This document shows positions 23,364 to 26,447 of a DNA stretch of 26,447 nt, piece by piece. The DNA lies in assembly GCA_964579305.1 (NCBI GenBank), contig CAZOGY010000039.1, forward strand, positions 1 through 26,447. Reading direction: 5' to 3'. Under the pieces are notes generated by a model. That model was not told where the DNA came from. It did not search any database and saw nothing but the letters and a program-made list of their open reading frames with translations. Both the position numbers and the translations under genes were made by a program. The number at the start of each line of letters is the position of its first letter. Within the stretch, counting starts at the first letter, position 1. This DNA is from JBCBWG01 sp964579305. GTDB taxonomy: Bacteria; Pseudomonadota; Alphaproteobacteria; Rhizobiales; Hyphomicrobiaceae.

Positions 23364-23587
23364 GCCATCCCCCAGGGCCGAGCTGGACAATCCGCCAGCA
23401 CATTGAAGGTCCAATGCGCCACGTTTAAGCCGCTGATGGGTCGATCGCCAGCCCGGAAGGTATCCACCGCGCGCAGAGGACGGGCGTGCGACAACCTTGC
23501 ACAACCATGCCGCGAAGCGCAGTCTTGTTCTCGCGCGCCCCACAGAAGGCGTGCGGTTGCAAAACAATAGACATGTCAGGAAACGCC

Positions 23588-24559
23588 ATGATTGGTCACG
23601 TTTGGAATGGTGTCAGCCCGCGCCTTAGGAGTGCGGGCCTGGGCTTTCTTGCCTTATGCGTCGCGACGGCCGCGCAGGCGCAGGACGCTGTGCCCGCATC
23701 GCAATTCGGCGCCGACGACGAGGCCGGCCGCTCAAATCTCATGACGCCGGACCGTGTCAAAGAGGCGATGGGCTATATCAAACAGGGAACGGTCATACCC
23801 CTGGCGCGCACCTATTCCGACAAGATGCCGCTGTTTGGACACCGCACGTTTGCGTCGCGCGGCACCAATGGCCTGGCCGGCGGTCCACTTGGCGACAATA
23901 ACGTCACTTGGATGGACGACTTTCTTTCCACCGAGATCGGGCAAGTCGGCACGCAATTCGATGGACTTGGACACATCGGGGTCGGCGATACGTTTTATAA
24001 CAATATCAAAGCTGCCGACCTATTCAGCCCGACCGGCATGAAAAAACTCGGGATTGACAAGGTGAAGCCGTTTTTCACGAAGGGCGTCCTGATCAATATG
24101 GCCGCCTACAAGGGCGCGCCGATGGATGGCGGCCAGGAAATCACTGTGGCGGACCTGAAAGGCGCGTTGGAAAAACAAGGCCTGAGTGAAGAGGCCATCG
24201 GCGAGGGCCACGTTGTCATTATTCACACCGGCTGGGGCCGGCATTGGATCAAGGACAACGCGACCTATAACGGATCGGTGCCGGGCATCGGCATTCCCGC
24301 CGGCAAATGGCTCGCCGATAAGGGCGTCGTGATTGTGGGCTCGGATACGTGGCCGGTTGAGGTCGTCCCCAACCCGAACCCAAAACAGGTCTTTCCGGTC
24401 CACCAGATCTTTTTGGCGCGCAACGGCATCTTCATTCACGAGAATATCGCGACCGAGCGGCTTGCCGATGCTGGTGTGAACGAGTTTGCCTATATCTTCG
24501 CGCCGTTGCCAATTCAGGGCGGCACGGGCTCACCGGGTAACGCCATTGCGGTCTATTGA
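23588..24559 (+). CDS. Exported cyclase-family (PF04199-type) hydrolase
   Basis: The 323-residue protein has a Sec signal (1-31, AQA-Q) and the fold of the kynurenine formamidase-like 'cyclase' family of metal-dependent amidohydrolases. The usual H-x-G-T-H-x-D-x-x-x-H metal motif reads QVGTQFDGLGH (119-129), so two His are Gln while Asp125 and His129 remain. Further conserved parts are VIIHTGWGRHW, the GIGIPAGKWLADKGV stretch and the VGSDTWPVEV segment. The ATG at 23588 follows AGGAA by seven bases; an ATG at 23573 is also in frame. I believe this Gln variant occurs in a large secreted subgroup of unknown substrate. It is a single gene, divergent from the HEAT-like membrane protein. Confidence 0.8.
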   Translation: MIGHVWNGVSPRLRSAGLGFLALCVATAAQAQDAVPASQFGADDEAGRSNLMTPDRVKEAMGYIKQGTVIPLARTYSDKMPLFGHRTFASRGTNGLAGGPLGDNNVTWMDDFLSTEIGQVGTQFDGLGHIGVGDTFYNNIKAADLFSPTGMKKLGIDKVKPFFTKGVLINMAAYKGAPMDGGQEITVADLKGALEKQGLSEEAIGEGHVVIIHTGWGRHWIKDNATYNGSVPGIGIPAGKWLADKGVVIVGSDTWPVEVVPNPNPKQVFPVHQIFLARNGIFIHENIATERLADAGVNEFAYIFAPLPIQGGTGSPGNAIAVY

Positions 24560-24634
24560 TCTTTGCGTTGCGGTTCGCCAGCGGGCGCATGCGATGATCA
24601 CGTGCACGAAGGCGGACCGCGCTCCCCGATACCC

Positions 24635-25465
24635 CTATCCCCAAAGCGCGAAAGCGAAACGGATCGCGATTACGACCAGAAATACGCCATAGGCGACCTC
24701 AAGCGTGCGTTTGTCGACACCGCTTGCCACGCGCGCCCCAATTGGTGCGGCGAAGACACCCGTCGGGATCATACAGGCCGCACCGATCAGGCTCACGTAT
24801 CCAAGCGATAACGGCGGCGTTCCGGTTACGCCCCAGCCAGCCCATATGAAGCCAACAACGCCAGGCAAGGCGATCATCGGGCCGAAGCCTGAGGATGTGC
24901 CGACCGCCTGCTGCATTGAACGTCCGTAAAGTGCCAAGGTGGTGATGATGAATGCGCCACCGCCAATGCTCATGAGTGTTGAGACGACGCCGATCACAAC
25001 GCCCCAGGCCTCAAGCAGCTTGGATTTGGGGACTTCTGTGCCGAGCTGGTAAAGCGCGCTGCCGGCGAACTGGCGCATGGCAATCAGCGTCGCGACGACC
25101 ACCCAGACCCATTTCAACACGTCACCACCGGAGTATTTGGCGATGATCGAGCCGATGATCACGCCCGCGACAACCGGTATGATCATGCGTTGTATGAACG
25201 GTTGATCGACGTTGCCACGCTTGAGATGTGAGCGAAATGACGAGGCCGTGGTTGGGATCATCACGGCAAGCGCGGTGCCCACCGACAGGTGCATGCGGAT
25301 TGCGTCATCGACGCCGATCAGCCCAAACGCCTCAAAAAGAATCGGGACCATGACGCCGCCGCCGCCGATGCCGAACAGGCCGGAGATGAAGCCCGTTGCC
25401 AGCCCTCCGGCAGCAAGCACGACGACGACAAGCGCCAGCGTTTCCAATGAGACTGAAGCGAGCAT
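24635..25465 (-). CDS. TauE/SafE-family sulfite/organosulfonate exporter
   Basis: The 276-residue inner-membrane protein has about eight hydrophobic helices in two homologous halves. Each half has the family's G-x-G-G-G motif: SGLFGIGGGGVMVPIL near the start and LMSIGGGAFIIT in the middle. Members export sulfite, sulfoacetate or related C2 sulfonates, or take up other anions; the substrate is not fixed by sequence. GGGGGGAA lies just before the ATG at 25465, a strong site. Two inverted repeats (25520-25560) lie upstream and could control it. No sulfonate-degradation gene is in the window. It converges with the cyclase-family gene. Confidence 0.85.
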   Translation of the reverse strand: MLASVSLETLALVVVVLAAGGLATGFISGLFGIGGGGVMVPILFEAFGLIGVDDAIRMHLSVGTALAVMIPTTASSFRSHLKRGNVDQPFIQRMIIPVVAGVIIGSIIAKYSGGDVLKWVWVVVATLIAMRQFAGSALYQLGTEVPKSKLLEAWGVVIGVVSTLMSIGGGAFIITTLALYGRSMQQAVGTSSGFGPMIALPGVVGFIWAGWGVTGTPPLSLGYVSLIGAACMIPTGVFAAPIGARVASGVDKRTLEVAYGVFLVVIAIRFAFALWG

Positions 25466-25519
25466 GCGTTCCCCCCGGCACCCGCGGGCGAGCGCGGCGC
25501 ATATCCATTGTTGTTGCTT

Positions 25520-25560
25520 GGTGAGGTCACCTGGCGTGTTGGTCGCTTGACTTAGACCAA
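25520..25560. promoter_or_regulatory. Two inverted repeats upstream of TauE-like gene
   Basis: GGTGAGGTCACC (25520-25531) has 5-base arms around GG, and TTGGTC (25539-25544) matches GACCAA (25555-25560) across a 10-base spacer. Both lie 55-95 bases before the exporter start on the minus strand, where operators would be expected. On the minus strand the second also contains TTGGTCTAAGTCAA, which resembles an FNR/Dnr-type half-site pair. Confidence 0.35.
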
Positions 25561-25579
25561 ACTCGGCATCGGCGCGAGC

Positions 25580-26320
25580 CTATGCTGCCGCGATGCTGTC
25601 GACTGTGCCTTCAACCTGGGCGCAGGCCGCGCGCAAGACATCGGCGCTTGCGTTGGCGCCTGTCGCATTCTCACTCAGGTAGCGTCGAAATAACTTGCCG
25701 CGCGGGCGCCCGTGATACAGGCCGAGCATGTGGCGCGTAATGTTGTTCAGCCGGCCGCCAGCGGCGATGTGGGCCTCGGCGTAATCTGCCATCGCGCGGC
25801 ATGCGGATGCACGCGTTGGCGTCAGATCCGTCGCGCCGAATAATTGCCGGTCCACGTCAGCCAGCAGATACGGCGTCTGATAGGCGGCGCGCCCGAGCAT
25901 GACGCCGTCGACAGACGCGAGGTGATCCCGGGCCGCCGCGAGATCCGCGATGCCGCCGTTGATCACAACCGTCAGGTCTGGGCGTCGCTGTTTCAGGCGA
26001 TAAACGCGTTCGTAATCGAGGGGTGGGATCTCGCGGTTTTCCTTTGGCGACAGCCCTTGCAACCACGCTTTGCGGGCGTGGACGACAAAAACGGTACAGC
26101 CCGCGTCTGCGACGGTATCAATAAACTTGTTGAAGTCGGCTTCGGCGTCCTGATCGTCGATGCCAATTCGGCATTTCACCGTCACGGGCAATTGTGCGCC
26201 AACTGCATCGCGCATGGCGCGGACGCAATCGGCGACAAGCGCGGGCTCTGCCATCAGGCAAGCACCAAAGCGGCCTGACTGAACACGGTCGGAGGGGCAT
26301 CCAACATTCAAGTTGATTTC
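25580..26320 (-). pseudogene. dusA: tRNA-dihydrouridine synthase A, 5'-truncated
   Basis: DusA reduces uridines in the tRNA D-loop with FMN. The C-terminal ~245 residues are present and well preserved: EINLNVGCPSDRVQSGRFGA with the catalytic Cys, VTVKCRIGIDD, the HARKAWLQGLSPKENR loop, INGGI, MLGRAAYQTP, and the C-terminal TRHMLGLYHG...RRYLS. DusA proteins are about 330-345 residues long, and their first ~90, including the FMN-binding PMMDWTD strand, are missing. DusA similarity stops at about 26320, and 34 bases further a kinase gene starts on the other strand. The only local start is a TTG at 26311, inside the conserved core, with no Shine-Dalgarno. I therefore call it a remnant, or an artefact if the contig is misjoined. 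Confidence 0.75.
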
Positions 26321-26353
26321 CTCCGATGTTCCACATGCCCTGAGTCGACCCGC

Positions 26354-26447
26354 ATGACTCGCATCGCCGTCATCGACATCGGCAAGACCAATGCCAAGCT
26401 CGCCGTCGTCGATGCCAGCGCAATGCGGGAGGTTGCCGTTGTCACCC
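26354..26447 (+). CDS. FGGY-family carbohydrate kinase, 5' part only
   Basis: The first 31 codons of a gene running off the window are seen. The sequence TRIAVIDIGKTNAKLAVVD (2-20) is the phosphate-1 loop of the FGGY sugar-kinase family (rhamnulokinase, fuculokinase, xylulokinase relatives), with DIGKTN in the position of D-x-G-T-T/S. The substrate cannot be told from this part. No clear Shine-Dalgarno sequence precedes the ATG. The gene begins 34 bases beyond the point where the truncated dusA loses similarity. Confidence 0.7.
   Translation, partial: MTRIAVIDIGKTNAKLAVVDASAMREVAVVT

Noticed and set aside
23364..23567. Upstream extension of the HEAT-like membrane protein
   Set aside because: Arg/Ser-rich low-complexity extension without ribosome-binding site; the ATG at 23363 has a GGGGG site and precedes the first membrane helix.

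Overview
The window reads as chromosomal DNA of a GC-rich alphaproteobacterium. Reasons: strongly GC-biased third codon positions, a DivJ/PleC/PdhS-type histidine kinase, two retropepsin-like proteases of the kind common in that class, a DUF4189 protein, and family-level resemblance of most genes to marine or soil Alphaproteobacteria. I see no rRNA, tRNA, CRISPR array, insertion sequence or phage genes. About 27 protein genes are tightly packed on both strands, and most belong to recognisable families.

Left part (1-6310): a doubtful orphan ORF, a DUF805 membrane protein and a very arginine/tyrosine-rich secreted protein are followed on the minus strand by a polyamine pair, an ornithine-type decarboxylase and an agmatinase-like ureohydrolase. 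Both can lead to putrescine. Divergent from the decarboxylase is a thiamine-diphosphate enzyme of the acetolactate-synthase family. It ends in a clear terminator, and a small membrane-peptide ORF with its own terminator follows.

Middle part (6311-17272): on the minus strand lie a DapA-superfamily aldolase/lyase, a nu-class-like glutathione transferase and a threonine ammonia-lyase whose 3' end is a small tandem repeat. On the plus strand lie a DUF4189 secreted protein, a 3-hydroxyisobutyrate-dehydrogenase-family enzyme and a PaaI-like thioesterase. A compact minus-strand run follows: Lrp/AsnC regulator, thioesterase (ATGA overlap), Tat-exported PQQ-type beta-propeller, GNAT acetyltransferase, and an exported metallo-beta-lactamase-fold protein lacking part of its zinc site. 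Upstream of it, an RNase Z-like hydrolase and a uracil-DNA-glycosylase-family protein overlap by GTGA.

Right part (17273-26447): a six-TM histidine kinase is preceded by an unusual set of mutually exclusive inverted repeats and followed by two consecutive membrane-anchored retropepsin-like aspartic proteases. In Caulobacter a retropepsin-like protease (PerP) works downstream of DivJ/PleC signalling, so this kinase-protease-protease cluster is the most interesting lead. Next come a phosphomannomutase/phosphoglucomutase, a membrane protein with HEAT-like repeats, an exported cyclase-family protein and a TauE/SafE exporter. At the right edge, a dusA remnant lacking its first ~90 codons abuts the start of a sugar kinase of the FGGY family. 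This is either a rearrangement scar or an assembly join.

Starts were chosen from visible Shine-Dalgarno matches and family starts. Nothing was checked against a database.
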